A stretch of 64,000 nucleotides of DNA. It comes from Flavipsychrobacter sp. Lineage in GTDB: Bacteria; Bacteroidota; Bacteroidia; Chitinophagales; Chitinophagaceae. The notes beneath the pieces were generated by a model, which saw nothing but the letters and a program-made list of their open reading frames with translations, ran no database searches and was not told the origin of the DNA. Positions 36,040 to 47,300 of this stretch are shown one piece after another (within the stretch, counting starts at the first letter, position 1; each line of letters starts with the position of its first letter). Position numbers and translations under genes: made by a program. The DNA lies in the NCBI GenBank assembly GCA_024508935.1, contig JANINW010000027.1, positions 94,376 to 158,375 of the forward strand, in the 5' to 3' direction.

Positions 36040-37182
36040 ATGGCCGGGATATACCTGCATATACCTTTCTGCAAACAAGCCTGCACGTACTGCAATTTTC
36101 ATTTCTCTACTTCGCTGAAATTAAAAGACGAAATGCTGCAAGCCATTCTTGCAGAACTGGAGATGAACCGGGGTTATTTTGAAGGACACGAAATTGAGAC
36201 CATTTATTTTGGTGGTGGCACTCCTTCCCTGCTTTCGGCCGATGAGATCAACCGCATCAGCGATAAGGTATTTGAGACCTTCCCTATAACCAGCCTTAAA
36301 GAGTTTACCCTTGAAGCCAACCCCGACGACCTTAGTAATACTTACCTCCGTGCGCTCAAACACACTCCCGCCAGCAGGTTCAGTATCGGCGTACAGTCAT
36401 TTTTTGAAGAAGACCTGCAATACATGCACCGCGCGCACAATGCACAGCAGGCCGACTATGCCATTAAGGCGGCGCAGGACGCGGGCTTCAGCAACATTAC
36501 CATAGACCTTATTTACGGCACACCCGGCCTTACAGATGCGAAATGGAAGCAGAACCTGGAGAAGGTAGCCGAATTATCTATTCCTCACTTCTCAGCCTAC
36601 GCGCTAACGGTGGAAGAAGGCACCGCGCTGCACCATGCCATAAAGAAGAAGAAAACCCACCCGGTAGATAATGAACAAGCAGCCGGGCAGTTTGAAATAT
36701 TGATGCAGGAGGCGGAACGAATGGGCTACGAACATTACGAGATATCAAACCTGGCCAAAGGTGGTGCTTATGCGGTGCATAATACTAACTACTGGAAGGG
36801 ACAACCCTATCTTGGCATCGGCCCATCGGCACACTCATTTAACGGCAGGCATACACGCCGGTGGAATATTGCTAATAACGCGCTGTATATAAAAGGCATA
36901 TTGCAGGACAAAAAGCCAGTGTATGAAGAAGAACAGCTATCGCCGGTAGAACATCTTAATGAGTACATCATGACCAGCCTGCGCACTATGTGGGGCTGCG
37001 ACCTGGATAAGATACGCGCAGAATGGGGAAATGAATACGCCTACCTGGTAGAAAAAAGTGCAGAAACATTTGAAGAGCGCGGCTGGCTGCAAAGACAGGA
37101 ACAAAAACTAATACTAACACCCGCAGGCAAGCTCTTTGCCGACCGTATAGCAGGCGAACTATTCGTTGAAGAATTGAAATAA
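36040..37182 (+). CDS. hemW: radical SAM haem chaperone HemW
   Basis: A 380-residue radical SAM protein of the HemN/HemW family. The cluster motif is CKQACTYCNF (CX3CX2C), then YFGGGTPSLL and SIGVQSFFEEDL; C-terminal HemN domain present. HemW-type proteins lack the coproporphyrinogen oxidase activity of HemN and load haem. The start at 36040 (MAGIYLHIPF) begins directly at the conserved YxHIPFC motif, so the upstream ATG 36013 is rejected. Confidence 0.9.
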   Translation: MAGIYLHIPFCKQACTYCNFHFSTSLKLKDEMLQAILAELEMNRGYFEGHEIETIYFGGGTPSLLSADEINRISDKVFETFPITSLKEFTLEANPDDLSNTYLRALKHTPASRFSIGVQSFFEEDLQYMHRAHNAQQADYAIKAAQDAGFSNITIDLIYGTPGLTDAKWKQNLEKVAELSIPHFSAYALTVEEGTALHHAIKKKKTHPVDNEQAAGQFEILMQEAERMGYEHYEISNLAKGGAYAVHNTNYWKGQPYLGIGPSAHSFNGRHTRRWNIANNALYIKGILQDKKPVYEEEQLSPVEHLNEYIMTSLRTMWGCDLDKIRAEWGNEYAYLVEKSAETFEERGWLQRQEQKLILTPAGKLFADRIAGELFVEELK

Positions 37183-37214
37183 CTTCATAACTTCAGTGGG
37201 CCAAAATCTACCTT

Positions 37215-37916
37215 ATGAAAAAGCCTGCACAACTGCTCCTATTGCTGTTGAGCTTTTCGTTCTTTTCAGCAAAGGCACAACATATTTCAGTACAAAAAGT
37301 TGTCAATCGTTATGATGACAAAATAGTTTTCACTGCCAACACACTGCAGCGTATCAGCGACTCCATGTACAACGTAGGAAATCCAAGGTACTTGTGGTTA
37401 GACCTGTACCGCGACGGACTGATAGAATGGGACGCGGACTATATTATTACCATATCATTAGTTGATACCGAACGCCTTGTAGGTGAAATACCCATATCGC
37501 ACGCACTGGCTAATAGATACATTTCGAAATGGATGGCTTTCCTGCAACAAATGGAAGAACCGCTAAAAACGAGGTATAATCTTAGCATGGATGCCATCGT
37601 GTCGTTCTACTATGATAACCGTTTCCACCAGGGAACTATAAATTCTATGCTTGCCTCTATGAGCCTTACCCGCAAAGCAGAGAACAGGATGATAGATGAA
37701 ATGGTAAAAGATGGCTTGGCGAAATACGACCAGGATTTCAACTTATACATAGATCATGAAATATTGCTGGTAAATACACGCCAGTTGGATGGCCCGCTGG
37801 AAAAGAAATACCGCAATATCTTTTTTGCTGAATTGGGCTATGAGAGCTGTATTAATTGCAGTCAGTCCAGGAGGATATCCAATCTACGACCATTTTTTAG
37901 TCGTGGAGACTTCTAA
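37215..37916 (+). CDS. secreted protein of unknown function
   Basis: Unrecognised. The 233 residues begin with a signal peptide (PAQLLLLLLSFSFFSAKAQ). Sequence is mixed alpha/beta with no obvious catalytic motif; one C-terminal pair of Cys (ESCINCSQS) could bind metal or form a disulfide. It follows hemW by 32 bases, possibly in one unit. Confidence 0.6.
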   Translation: MKKPAQLLLLLLSFSFFSAKAQHISVQKVVNRYDDKIVFTANTLQRISDSMYNVGNPRYLWLDLYRDGLIEWDADYIITISLVDTERLVGEIPISHALANRYISKWMAFLQQMEEPLKTRYNLSMDAIVSFYYDNRFHQGTINSMLASMSLTRKAENRMIDEMVKDGLAKYDQDFNLYIDHEILLVNTRQLDGPLEKKYRNIFFAELGYESCINCSQSRRISNLRPFFSRGDF

Positions 37917-38017
37917 TTGCCACAATGTGATTTAATCATTTCCCTCCCTCGGTCATTTTGACTTACCGGGGAAAACAATTAATTTCAAAACATCTTAATT
38001 AAGCATTCTCAAAAACT

Positions 38018-39145
38018 ATGATAATAGGCGTATTGAAAGAGCAGTCTGGCGAAACAAGGGTTTCGCTGGTGCCCGAAGTTGTGGCTGCATTGGTAAAAAT
38101 AAATGTGGGCGTGTGGGTAGAAAACGGCGCAGGCGACAATGCTTTTCATAATGACAAAGCATATACCGATGCAGGTGCCCAAATAAAAAGCCGTGCAGAT
38201 ATTGCTACCGGCTGCGATATTGTTCTTACTATTCATGCCAATAATATCCCCGACAATGTAAAGGCAGGTACGGTGCTGTTGGGTGTTTACCAACCCTTGT
38301 TCAATGCAGGGCTTATGCAGCGGCTGGCCGATAAAGGCTTTAGCATTTTCAGCCTCGACACCATACCACGCACCACTCGTGCGCAGGCTATGGACGTACT
38401 GAGCTCGCAGGCAAACATTGCAGGCTATAAAGCAGTACTGCTGGCAGCTTACCAGTACAGCCGCTACTTCCCTATGTTTATGACCGCGGCCGGCAGTATA
38501 GCCCCTGCCAAAGTGCTGATATTGGGTGCCGGTGTGGCCGGCTTACAGGCTATTGCTACAGCACGCCGCCTGGGTGCTGTGGTAGAAGTGTTTGACACAC
38601 GCCCGGCTGTAAAAGAAGAGGTAATGAGCCTGGGTGCCAAATTTGTAGAAGTAGAGGGCGCCGCCGACGCATCAAAAGCCGGTGGTTATGCAGTAGAACA
38701 AAGTGAGGACTTCCAGCGCAAGCAACGCGATAAGATACATGAGCATGCAAAGAAGGCTGATATTATTATAACCACTGCACAAATACCGGGAAGAAAAGCA
38801 CCTATCCTCATCACCAGGCAAATGATAGAAGATATGCGTGCAGGTTCTGTAATAGTAGACCTGGCTTCTGTAACAGGGGGCAATACCGACCTGACCCAGG
38901 ACGCAACCACTGTAATGCACAATGGTGTGGCTATAATAGGCAACTCGGCACTGGCAGCTACTATGCCTGCCGATGCCAGCAAAATGTACAGCAAGAATGT
39001 GCTCAACTTCCTGAAGCTTATTATTGACAAAGACGGCAATATGAACCTGAATTTTGCAGACGACCTGGTAGCAGGTACCTGCATTACTAATGACGGTAAA
39101 ATAGTGAATGAACGCGTAGCCGCTGCACTGCCGGTAGCAGGATAA
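38018..39145 (+). CDS. pntA: NAD(P) transhydrogenase subunit alpha, NAD-binding part (dI)
   Basis: A 375-residue protein corresponding to domain I of proton-translocating transhydrogenase: MIIGVLKEQSGETRVSLVPE at the start, the dinucleotide motif ILGAGVAGLQAIATARRLGA, and GSVIVDLASVTGGN. It binds NADH. In this organism the alpha subunit is split: the membrane part is the next gene. Confidence 0.92.
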   Translation: MIIGVLKEQSGETRVSLVPEVVAALVKINVGVWVENGAGDNAFHNDKAYTDAGAQIKSRADIATGCDIVLTIHANNIPDNVKAGTVLLGVYQPLFNAGLMQRLADKGFSIFSLDTIPRTTRAQAMDVLSSQANIAGYKAVLLAAYQYSRYFPMFMTAAGSIAPAKVLILGAGVAGLQAIATARRLGAVVEVFDTRPAVKEEVMSLGAKFVEVEGAADASKAGGYAVEQSEDFQRKQRDKIHEHAKKADIIITTAQIPGRKAPILITRQMIEDMRAGSVIVDLASVTGGNTDLTQDATTVMHNGVAIIGNSALAATMPADASKMYSKNVLNFLKLIIDKDGNMNLNFADDLVAGTCITNDGKIVNERVAAALPVAG

Positions 39146-39183
39146 TTTTATTCAACAAACACATCTCAAACTAATATACCAAC

Positions 39184-39498
39184 ATGGATGCATTGTTAGC
39201 TTTTTTTACAGACAATTACCAGATGATCACCATCGTGATATTGTCTATTTTCTTAGGTATCGAAGTGATATCGCGCGTACCTTCTGTACTGCACACCCCG
39301 CTGATGAGCGGTGCCAATGCTATACACGGTGTAGTTATTATAGGTGCCATCATAGTAATGGGCGAAGCACCTGAAGATGATTACCTGGCATTGACCTTAG
39401 GTTTTCTCGCAGTGATACTGGGTACGCTAAACGTGGTTGGCGGCTTTGTGGTAACAGACCGTATGCTGGAAATGTTCAGCAAGAAAAAGAAGAAATAA
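39184..39498 (+). CDS. pntA2: NAD(P) transhydrogenase subunit alpha, membrane part (dIIa)
   Basis: A 104-residue membrane protein with three or four helices, including the IFLGIEVISRVPSVLHTPLMSGANAI stretch typical of transhydrogenase domain II and the GVVIIGAIIVMGEA helix. Encoded as a separate polypeptide, as in several bacteria with a three-gene operon. Lys-rich tail KKKKK. Confidence 0.9.
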   Translation: MDALLAFFTDNYQMITIVILSIFLGIEVISRVPSVLHTPLMSGANAIHGVVIIGAIIVMGEAPEDDYLALTLGFLAVILGTLNVVGGFVVTDRMLEMFSKKKKK

Positions 39499-39539
39499 TC
39501 ATTCACATTCTATCAGCTTCGTATTAATCTTTCCGCACA

Positions 39540-40985
39540 ATGCAACATGCTATTCTGTTATTAAGTTACCTTATTGGTTCGGTAACATTTATCATAGGTC
39601 TTAAAATGCTTTCGCACCCCGATAGCGCACGCAAGGGTAATCTTGTTGCTGCCGCAGGTATGACGATAGCTATTGCCGCTACCATATTCCTATACAAGGA
39701 TGGCGACACCGGCGAAGGCCTGCACAACTACGGCTGGATATTCGGCGGCCTTATCATAGGCAGCATAGTGGGCACACTGGCTGCCAAGAAAGTACAGATG
39801 ACGGCCATGCCCGAAATGGTAAGCCTGTTCAATGGTATGGGCGGTGCCTGTGCCATGCTTATATCTATTATAGAATTCAAGCACCATACTATTGGCAATG
39901 TAGAGTTTTATGAAGAGGCGGGCACGTCCATTTATAGCACTTTACCCGGCACTTTGTTTGTCACCATCATTCTCGGTATGGTCATAGGCAGCGTATCCTT
40001 CGCAGGCAGCATTATTGCCTGGGGTAAGCTGAATGGAAAGATCAAGGACTTCTCCTTCAACGGCCAGCATATCATGAACATACTGCTGATGGGCATTATT
40101 GCTGCACTTACAGTGTATATGGTAGCCGTTAAGCCCGACAATACGCCTATGCTTTTTTACGGCACACTGGTCTTAGCGCTTATATACGGTGTAATGTTTG
40201 TGCTGCCTATTGGCGGTGCAGATATGCCGGTGGTTATCTCTTTATTGAACTCATTTACCGGTGTTGCTGCTGCATTTGGCGGTTTCCTTTATGACAACCC
40301 CGTAATGCTTACAGGTGGTATATTGGTTGGCTCCGCAGGTACAATCCTCACTATACTGATGTGTAAAGCTATGAACCGCTCGCTGAAGAATGTACTGATC
40401 GGTTCTTTTGGCGGCAATAAGGCAGGTGGCGCGACAGGCAGCAAAGAACAAGGCAATTACAAGGAAATATCACTTAATGATACAGCGGTATTGATGGCCT
40501 ATGCACAGAAGGTAATGATCATACCGGGCTATGGCCTGGCTGTTGCACAGGCGCAGCATATATGCCACGAACTGGAAAAACAACTCCAGGAAAAAGGTGT
40601 AGAAGTCTCTTATGGTATACACCCGGTAGCAGGCCGTATGCCGGGCCACATGAACGTATTGCTGGCAGAAGCCGATGTACCTTATGAAAAGCTGCTGGAA
40701 ATGGAAGATGCCAACGACCAGATGGGCAGCACCAATGTAGTGCTGATACTGGGTGCCAACGACGTGGTGAACCCCGCAGCAAAAGAAGACCCGTCGAGCC
40801 CTATATACGGTATGCCTATACTGGAAGTAGAAAAAGCAGAACACGTAATAGTGAACAAACGCAGTATGAAACCAGGCTATGCAGGTATTGAAAATGAACT
40901 CTTCTTCAAACCCAAAACATCTATGCTGTTCGGCGATGCTAAAAAAGTATTGCAGGACCTGGTGGCAGAATTGAAAAACGTATAA
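39540..40985 (+). CDS. pntB: NAD(P) transhydrogenase subunit beta
   Basis: A 481-residue protein: nine or so helices (dIIb) followed by the NADP-binding domain III, with IIPGYGLAVAQAQH, GIHPVAGRMPGHMNVLLAEA, and ILGANDVVNPAAKEDPSSPI, all typical. Couples hydride transfer from NADH to NADP with proton inflow, supplying NADPH for biosynthesis. A good hairpin terminator follows. Confidence 0.94.
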   Translation: MQHAILLLSYLIGSVTFIIGLKMLSHPDSARKGNLVAAAGMTIAIAATIFLYKDGDTGEGLHNYGWIFGGLIIGSIVGTLAAKKVQMTAMPEMVSLFNGMGGACAMLISIIEFKHHTIGNVEFYEEAGTSIYSTLPGTLFVTIILGMVIGSVSFAGSIIAWGKLNGKIKDFSFNGQHIMNILLMGIIAALTVYMVAVKPDNTPMLFYGTLVLALIYGVMFVLPIGGADMPVVISLLNSFTGVAAAFGGFLYDNPVMLTGGILVGSAGTILTILMCKAMNRSLKNVLIGSFGGNKAGGATGSKEQGNYKEISLNDTAVLMAYAQKVMIIPGYGLAVAQAQHICHELEKQLQEKGVEVSYGIHPVAGRMPGHMNVLLAEADVPYEKLLEMEDANDQMGSTNVVLILGANDVVNPAAKEDPSSPIYGMPILEVEKAEHVIVNKRSMKPGYAGIENELFFKPKTSMLFGDAKKVLQDLVAELKNV

Positions 40986-41008
40986 ACTACAGCATTTAAT
41001 TATAATGG

Positions 41009-41032
41009 AAGCCCCGCATAGTCGGGGCTTTC
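41009..41032 (+). terminator. terminator after pntB
   Basis: Arms AAGCCCCG (41009-41016) and CGGGGCTT (41023-41030). The next promoter box starts at 41034, directly after it. Confidence 0.75.
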
Positions 41033-41033
41033 G

Positions 41034-41041
41034 TATCTTTG
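41034..41041 (+). promoter_or_regulatory. -7 box of the ABC-F gene
   Basis: TATCTTTG, 19 bases before ATG 41061. Confidence 0.6.
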
Positions 41042-41060
41042 CACCCTTTCTATTTCAGCA

Positions 41061-42947
41061 ATGCATTACGTTTCAGCAGAGGATATCAGTAAATCGTTTG
41101 GGGTAAAGCCTTTATTCAGCAATATCTCCTTTCACATCAACGAAGGGGAAAAAATAGCCCTGGTGGCTAAGAATGGTAGTGGTAAATCTACCCTGCTGAA
41201 GATACTGGCCGGGCAAGACCAGCCGGATAGCGGCACTGTGTGGATACATAAGGACGTAACAGTTGCCCTATTTGAGCAGGACCCGAAATTCAACGAAGAC
41301 CTTTCCGTTGTAGATAATATATTTCATTACAAGCACCCGGTTGCAGAAGCGTTGCGCGATTATGAACGTGTGCTGGACTCACCGGAGAAAGACCCTGCAG
41401 CACTCTCGGAGGCGCTGATGAAGATAGATGAATTGGGTGCATGGGACTTTGAGGCCAAGGTGAAACAGATATTAGGCAAACTGAACATTCACAACCTCGA
41501 TCAGCCTGTAAAAACCTTATCGGGCGGGCAGCGCAAGCGTGTAGCCCTGGCTCAAACACTTATAGACATAGGCTTTGAGCATAAGCACGTATTGCTGATA
41601 ATGGACGAGCCTACCAACCACCTGGATGTAGAAATGGTAGAATGGCTGGAACATTACCTCAACCAGGAAAAAGTGACCCTGCTGATGGTGACCCACGACC
41701 GTTACTTCCTGGATGCGGTGTGCGACGAAATATGGGAATTGGATGGCAGCGAGCTGTACGAATACAAAGGTGACTACGAAAACTATATTGAGAAAAAAGC
41801 CGCGCGCATAGAAAGCAAGCAGGCCAGTATAGACAAAGCGCGCAACGAATACCGAAAAGAGTTGGAGTGGATGCGCAAGCAGCCTAAAGCACGCAGCACT
41901 AAGGCCCGCAGCCGCATTGATAATTTTTACGATGTAGAAAGCCGCGCCAAACAAAAGATAGAAGACAGTAAGCTGGAACTGCAAATGAAGATGAACCGAC
42001 TGGGCGGTAAGATTGCAGAGCTGAAGAAGGTATATAAAAGCTATGGCGAAAAATTTATCCTGAAAGGGTTTGATTATACCTTTAAAAAAGGAGACCGTAT
42101 AGGCATTGTAGGTAAAAATGGTGCGGGCAAATCTACCTTCCTGCAAATGCTGCAGGGCCACGAGCCTGCCGATAGCGGTAAAATAAACATAGGTGACACA
42201 GTTATCTTCGGTAATTTCTCGCAGCACGGACTGGAGATAAAAGAAGACATGCGCGTGATAGAGTATGTAAAAAATATTGCAGAGAGTTTTCCGCTGGCCG
42301 GCGGCGGCTCTATCAGCGCTGCGCAATTCCTGCAGCTATTCCTTTTCCCACCGGAACAACAATACACTTATTTGTCAAAACTGAGTGGCGGTGAAAAAAA
42401 GCGCCTGCAATTACTATCTATACTCTTCCGCAATCCTAATTTCCTGATACTGGATGAACCTACCAACGACCTTGACCTTCCTACCCTATCGGTACTCGAA
42501 AACTTCTTAGGCGAATACCAGGGTTGTTTGCTTATCGTATCGCACGACAGGTATTTTATGGACAGGCTGGTCGACCACTTGTTTGTATTCGAAGGCGATG
42601 GCGTAGTACGCGATTTCCCCGGCAACTATACCTTATATCGTATAGCTCAAAAAGAAGACGAGAAAAAAGTAAATACAGCACCCGTTGCAGCCGAAGCAAC
42701 AACAGACACTACACAGAACAAAGCAAAAGATAAAAAGAAACTATCCTTCAACGAGAAGCGCGAGTTTGAACAACTGGGCAAAGACATACCTGCGCTGGAA
42801 AAAGAGAAGATTGAGATCACCGAAAAAATGGGCACACCCAACCTGCCTTACGACGAACTGCAAAAACTGAGCAACCGCATAACCGAAATTACCGGCCTGC
42901 TGGAAGACAAGGAACTGCGCTGGCTGGAACTAAGCGAACTGGTATAA
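41061..42947 (+). CDS. ABC-F ATPase, Uup-like
   Basis: A 628-residue protein with two ATP-binding cassettes: Walker A GKNGSGKSTLL near residue 37 and GKNGAGKSTFL in the second half, signatures LSGGQRKRVALAQ and LSGGEKKRLQLL, Walker B MDEPTNHLD and LDEPTNDLD. The linker carries the helical region of ABC-F proteins and the C-terminus a Uup-type coiled coil (FEQLGKDIPALEKEKIEITE). Such proteins act on the ribosome or DNA and have no membrane domain. A specific antibiotic-resistance role is not suggested. Confidence 0.87.
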   Translation: MHYVSAEDISKSFGVKPLFSNISFHINEGEKIALVAKNGSGKSTLLKILAGQDQPDSGTVWIHKDVTVALFEQDPKFNEDLSVVDNIFHYKHPVAEALRDYERVLDSPEKDPAALSEALMKIDELGAWDFEAKVKQILGKLNIHNLDQPVKTLSGGQRKRVALAQTLIDIGFEHKHVLLIMDEPTNHLDVEMVEWLEHYLNQEKVTLLMVTHDRYFLDAVCDEIWELDGSELYEYKGDYENYIEKKAARIESKQASIDKARNEYRKELEWMRKQPKARSTKARSRIDNFYDVESRAKQKIEDSKLELQMKMNRLGGKIAELKKVYKSYGEKFILKGFDYTFKKGDRIGIVGKNGAGKSTFLQMLQGHEPADSGKINIGDTVIFGNFSQHGLEIKEDMRVIEYVKNIAESFPLAGGGSISAAQFLQLFLFPPEQQYTYLSKLSGGEKKRLQLLSILFRNPNFLILDEPTNDLDLPTLSVLENFLGEYQGCLLIVSHDRYFMDRLVDHLFVFEGDGVVRDFPGNYTLYRIAQKEDEKKVNTAPVAAEATTDTTQNKAKDKKKLSFNEKREFEQLGKDIPALEKEKIEITEKMGTPNLPYDELQKLSNRITEITGLLEDKELRWLELSELV

Positions 42948-42962
42948 AAATAAACTGCTACA

Positions 42963-43000
42963 AAACAAGAAAGGAGCACCATGGTGCTCCTTTCTTGTTT
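42963..43000. terminator. perfect bidirectional terminator between ABC-F and porV
   Basis: An 18-base arm (AAACAAGAAAGGAGCACC) pairs perfectly with its complement at 42983-43000, with AT at the centre. A- and T-rich outer ends let it stop transcription of both convergent genes. Confidence 0.9.
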
Positions 43001-43015
43001 ACAGTATTATCTTTT

Positions 43016-44224
43016 TTATTGAGAAGAAGATGAAGACTCTTCTTTTGGTTTACCATCAAAATCAAACAACAGCGAGAAACGCAGTGTATTTGAAAGCGGG
43101 TTGCGGTTGATGCCGCTGCCTGAAGGCACCAGGTAAGCAAAGTTCAGGTTGAATACGTTGTAGCGAACACCCAGGCCACAAGTGAAATACCTGCGGTCAC
43201 CCTTGTCTTTGTTCTCGTAAAAATAACCTGCACGTACGGCAAACTGGTTTTGGTACCAGTATTCAGCACCCAGTGATATCTGGTATTCTTTCAGCTCTTC
43301 GCTGAAGCCACCCGGCGCATCGCCAAATGAGCTGAATACACCCGATACAACTGTTTTCTCAGGTATATAATACTTCTTTACACCGGGTGTAGTAGAAGAA
43401 TCCTGCGGTGTAGGCACCATCAGTTTGTTGATGTCCAACGCAACCGTGATCGCATTGTATTCATCAGCCTTATAAGTATAGGCAGCACCTAAGCCCAGGT
43501 TGATAGGTATGAAATCTTTACGTGTATTGCTGTAAGATATTTTTGTACCCAGGTTGGTAATGGCTGCACCAAAGTTGAAAGTAGTAGCACGGAACTCATC
43601 CAGTTCTTTGGTTTTGCTATAGTATATACCCAGGTCTGCACCAAAGGCATTACCAGGTTTATAATTCACATTAGAATTGGCAGCGAGACCCGAGGCTATA
43701 GCCGAATGTATATAGCGGAAAGCAAGGCCGGTAGACAAATAAGGAGACAGTTTGCGTGAATAGCCGAGGTCGAAAGAGAACTCATTTGGCTTACCTGTAC
43801 CCAGCGGCTGTGCGTTGATATCTGTATAGTTGATCTCACCCAGCGAGAAATAACGCAATGAAGCACTGATGGCCTGGTTATCGTTCTCACCGAATTTTGC
43901 ATAACCGGAAAGGTATGCCAGGAATATATCAGGTACCAGGTCTTTCAGCCATGGAGTATAGGTTGCAGATATACCGTATTTCTTAGTAGCAAAAGGCAGC
44001 TTCGACACGTTCCAGAATTGAGCATTGGCATCAGGAGAGATTGCTAAACCTACATCACCCATTGCGCCTGAACGGGCATCGGGAGAGATACGCAAAAATG
44101 GTACTGCGGTAGTTACTGTATTTACAGAGCTGGTGCCGTTGATATTAGTAGTCTGGGCTATAGCACTGGTGGAAAAAAGTCCGGCGGCTATACATAATCC
44201 AATTGAAGCAAAGCGTTTTGCCAT
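43016..44224 (-). CDS. porV: T9SS outer-membrane protein PorV (LptO)
   Basis: A 402-residue outer-membrane barrel protein. The start at 44224 gives a signal peptide (LCIAAGLFSTSAIAQT). Family features are PFLRISPDARSGAMGDVGLA near the mature start, then AQFWNVSKLPF and many beta strands. PorV carries CTD-bearing cargo from the Sov translocon to PorU for attachment. Promoter box TACCTTTG lies 27 bases upstream of the start, excluding the longer frame. Convergent with the ABC-F gene; next to porU. Confidence 0.93.
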   Translation of the reverse strand: MAKRFASIGLCIAAGLFSTSAIAQTTNINGTSSVNTVTTAVPFLRISPDARSGAMGDVGLAISPDANAQFWNVSKLPFATKKYGISATYTPWLKDLVPDIFLAYLSGYAKFGENDNQAISASLRYFSLGEINYTDINAQPLGTGKPNEFSFDLGYSRKLSPYLSTGLAFRYIHSAIASGLAANSNVNYKPGNAFGADLGIYYSKTKELDEFRATTFNFGAAITNLGTKISYSNTRKDFIPINLGLGAAYTYKADEYNAITVALDINKLMVPTPQDSSTTPGVKKYYIPEKTVVSGVFSSFGDAPGGFSEELKEYQISLGAEYWYQNQFAVRAGYFYENKDKGDRRYFTCGLGVRYNVFNLNFAYLVPSGSGINRNPLSNTLRFSLLFDFDGKPKEESSSSSQ

Positions 44225-44251
44225 TCTATGATAATTTATTTTAAAGTCTTG

Positions 44252-44259
44252 CAAAGGTA
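44252..44259 (-). promoter_or_regulatory. -7 box of porV
   Basis: Reads TACCTTTG on the minus strand. Confidence 0.6.
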
Positions 44260-44334
44260 AAGGTATTTTTATTGTATGTACAAACAACTATACAGTCAAA
44301 GGAGGAGGCAATATACTCCAACTCTGCCATATTA

Positions 44335-47300
44335 TTAACGTACAATGACCAGTTTTTGGTATGCTAATGTGCTAATTCCCTTATCTGTGGAAATTTTAAC
44401 ACGGTAAACATATACCCCCGACGGCAATCTTGCCCCCTGGTTGTCGGTACCATCCCAGCTTATCTCGTTACTGCGGCTGCCGGTAGGTGTAAAGTTCTGT
44501 TTCAGGTTGCGTACATTCTGCCCTGAAGTATTATATACATTTATTTCTACAGCCATCGGTTCATCCGGGTGGTTATGTTCAAACATAAAATGGGTCACAT
44601 CTGTGAACGGGTTTGGATAGTTGATAAGATGCTGCACCTTCACCACGCCGCCTTCCACTACTTCAAAATCAACTGTACCTTCTGCCGAATTATTATTTAC
44701 ATCCCATGCCTTTACCGTAAGCGAGTGCCTGCCCAGCGGTAAATTGGTAATAGGGAAATTGACGTAACCACGCTTGTAAGTGTTAGGAGCCGTTTCATAA
44801 TAATCATTCATGATGTACGGATTTTTAATATCACCATCCAATACAGCTGTAAGATCATGCCCAACACTGTTACCCGATACATTGATACCGGTCTCATCTT
44901 CCAGTATCACAAACAAAGTAGTATTGGGATTAGTAATGCCGCCGTTTACAAACAGGCTGTCTTCAATAAACGGCCTTACTTTAGGCGGGTTATTTTCAAT
45001 TACCGGGTAGTCCGAATATCCGCCTACACTCTTAGAAGTATCGGCACCGGCAGCGTCGGTCATACCGTTCTCTGCATAATAGCTGATCTTACCGCCGCCC
45101 ATATTGTAATTGATATCCTTGGGGGTGATAAATGAAAATGCAAAATGCCCGTTGCTTACTGTGGCCTTGCCTTTATAAATAATATTGTTCTGTACCTGGA
45201 ATGTTTTATTGATAGATGTAATTGTTTTTACGGTACGCGGCTTATCAAAAATGGTAACCGACAATATACCATTGAAATTGCTCAGCAGGTTTTGGTTAAT
45301 ATCCGTAACGCTGCCTTTAATGATATATTCACCTAAGGCGCTCATAGTGGTTACCGGCTTACCGGTGGCACCTTCTATCAGCGAATCGGTAGAGATAAAG
45401 AATTCAGGAAAATCAGGCTCCAGCGCTGGGTCTCCCAACAGGGCAAATTTCCTGAAGTTGATGATGTCTGAAGATGAAGTGCCCGACTTGCCATACGTAA
45501 GGTTCTTACCAATACGGAAGGCATCGCCAAATGTATTCCAGCGCCCGTTTATATGCTGGAACTGTGCATTCAGGAAATCTTTATTGATGATGCGGTTGGC
45601 ACTTTGGTATACTAACTGTGTAGTGGTTAGTGCCGTAATAACACCACCATCACTTTTCAGCACTACACGCTCGCCTGCCGATACGTATTCAGGATGGTCG
45701 AACCGGCCGAAATCGCAGGTAGCGGTTACCATGAAAGGCATCGCTTTTATATTCTTCCACTTGGTATAATCGTCTTGGGTAACAATACGCTCGTGCGATA
45801 ATACATCGGTATTACCGTGGCCATTATAGTTGATGAGGAAGGTACCTCTTATCATCTGGTCGTTGATAGTCTTATTCGCATCGGGGGCACGTGTACCGCC
45901 CGGGCTCGATACCATTGGAATGGCATCTTCATATATCTTGGTAGCATTATAGATATTGCTGTTCCTTACAATGGTAGAATCCATTACTTCACCATCTTCC
46001 ATGTGCGGGCCGGCATCATCTTGATTATCTGTCACCAATGTGGTAGAAATACGCCACGGGCCTAATGCATCAGGCGATTTGTATACGAATATCTTGTCCA
46101 CTACAGCGCGGGCCTCGTCCAGGCTTTTCACCGGCAAGCGGCCCACGCCAAGGTCCAATGTATTAGCTATACTTGTATTCTCTACGTTCTCATTATCATC
46201 GAGGAAGGCAAAGAAATCATCGTTACAAAAACTGTTTATGAGGAAAGTAGATTCTGCCGATTCGAAGGTCGGTACATAATTGGTATTGTTCGGAACACGG
46301 TCTTTATAATCGTAAGAGGCATCGCCAAACAACAAGAGGTATTTAGGCATTTCGGTAGAATCATTACCCGCACGGTCATAGAACATACGCGCCATATTGC
46401 GGATGGCCGAAATATCCTGGCGGCCGGAAGAGAATTCATTGTATACCTGCGGGGTAGTAGCTACCAGTACACGCATATTGCTGCGCTGGCGGTGAAATTC
46501 TGCGAGCCTTTCTGCCTGCGACAGGAAATCAGGGTGCGTAACAATGATATAGTCTACCTGGCCTGAACCATGTATATCCTGGTTGGCTACAGTGCAGGTA
46601 TATTCAGGTACCGGAAGCTGGTCATTATTCATAGCAGCAAATTCATGCAGTGAAGATGCCGATTGTGTAAACTGGTAAATATTCCCGCTCAGGCTGCCAT
46701 TCATGCGTACAGGGTTCAGCGGGTCGGTTACATCCCATACCTGTGTGGCACCTGTGGCATTGCCCAATTGATAACCGGCAATATTACTTGCACCTACGCT
46801 GTTCAGGTCGCGAAAATTGAGGCGTGGGCCGGAGAATGCCAGTCCGCAGCGCGTGTTTATTTCTATATAGCCAAGATAGCCTATACCACTGCTTACAGCG
46901 GCCTGGTAATCCAGTTTTATAGTAGCAGCATTGCTGTTGTATGGTATATGCCAGTCAGCATCCTCGATACTTACCTGTGCGCCCTGGTCGTCTGTCCCGG
47001 CCGTACTCAAAGTATAGGTACCTTGTTGTACACCATTCAGCGAAAGGGTAAATACATTGGGCGCTGAAGCACTGCGTGATGCCAGCTTTATACGAAAATC
47101 AGCGTCGCCAATAGAATTACCCTGCAGGTTCAGGGTAAAATCCCTGGTCGATACTTTACCGGGATCAGCGCCAAAGTCTTCGCCCCACCATGTTTTACCA
47201 AAAGCACCGGGGTTAAAAAGGTCTTCTTCATGCGCGGCATAATCATTAAAACTGGTCACAAAAACATTGGCACTGCCAACACTTCCCTGCCCTGTTATAC

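Noticed and set aside
41517-42326. 269-codon frame opposite the ABC-F gene
   Set aside because: Antisense shadow of an intact ABC-F coding sequence; no promoter or family match.
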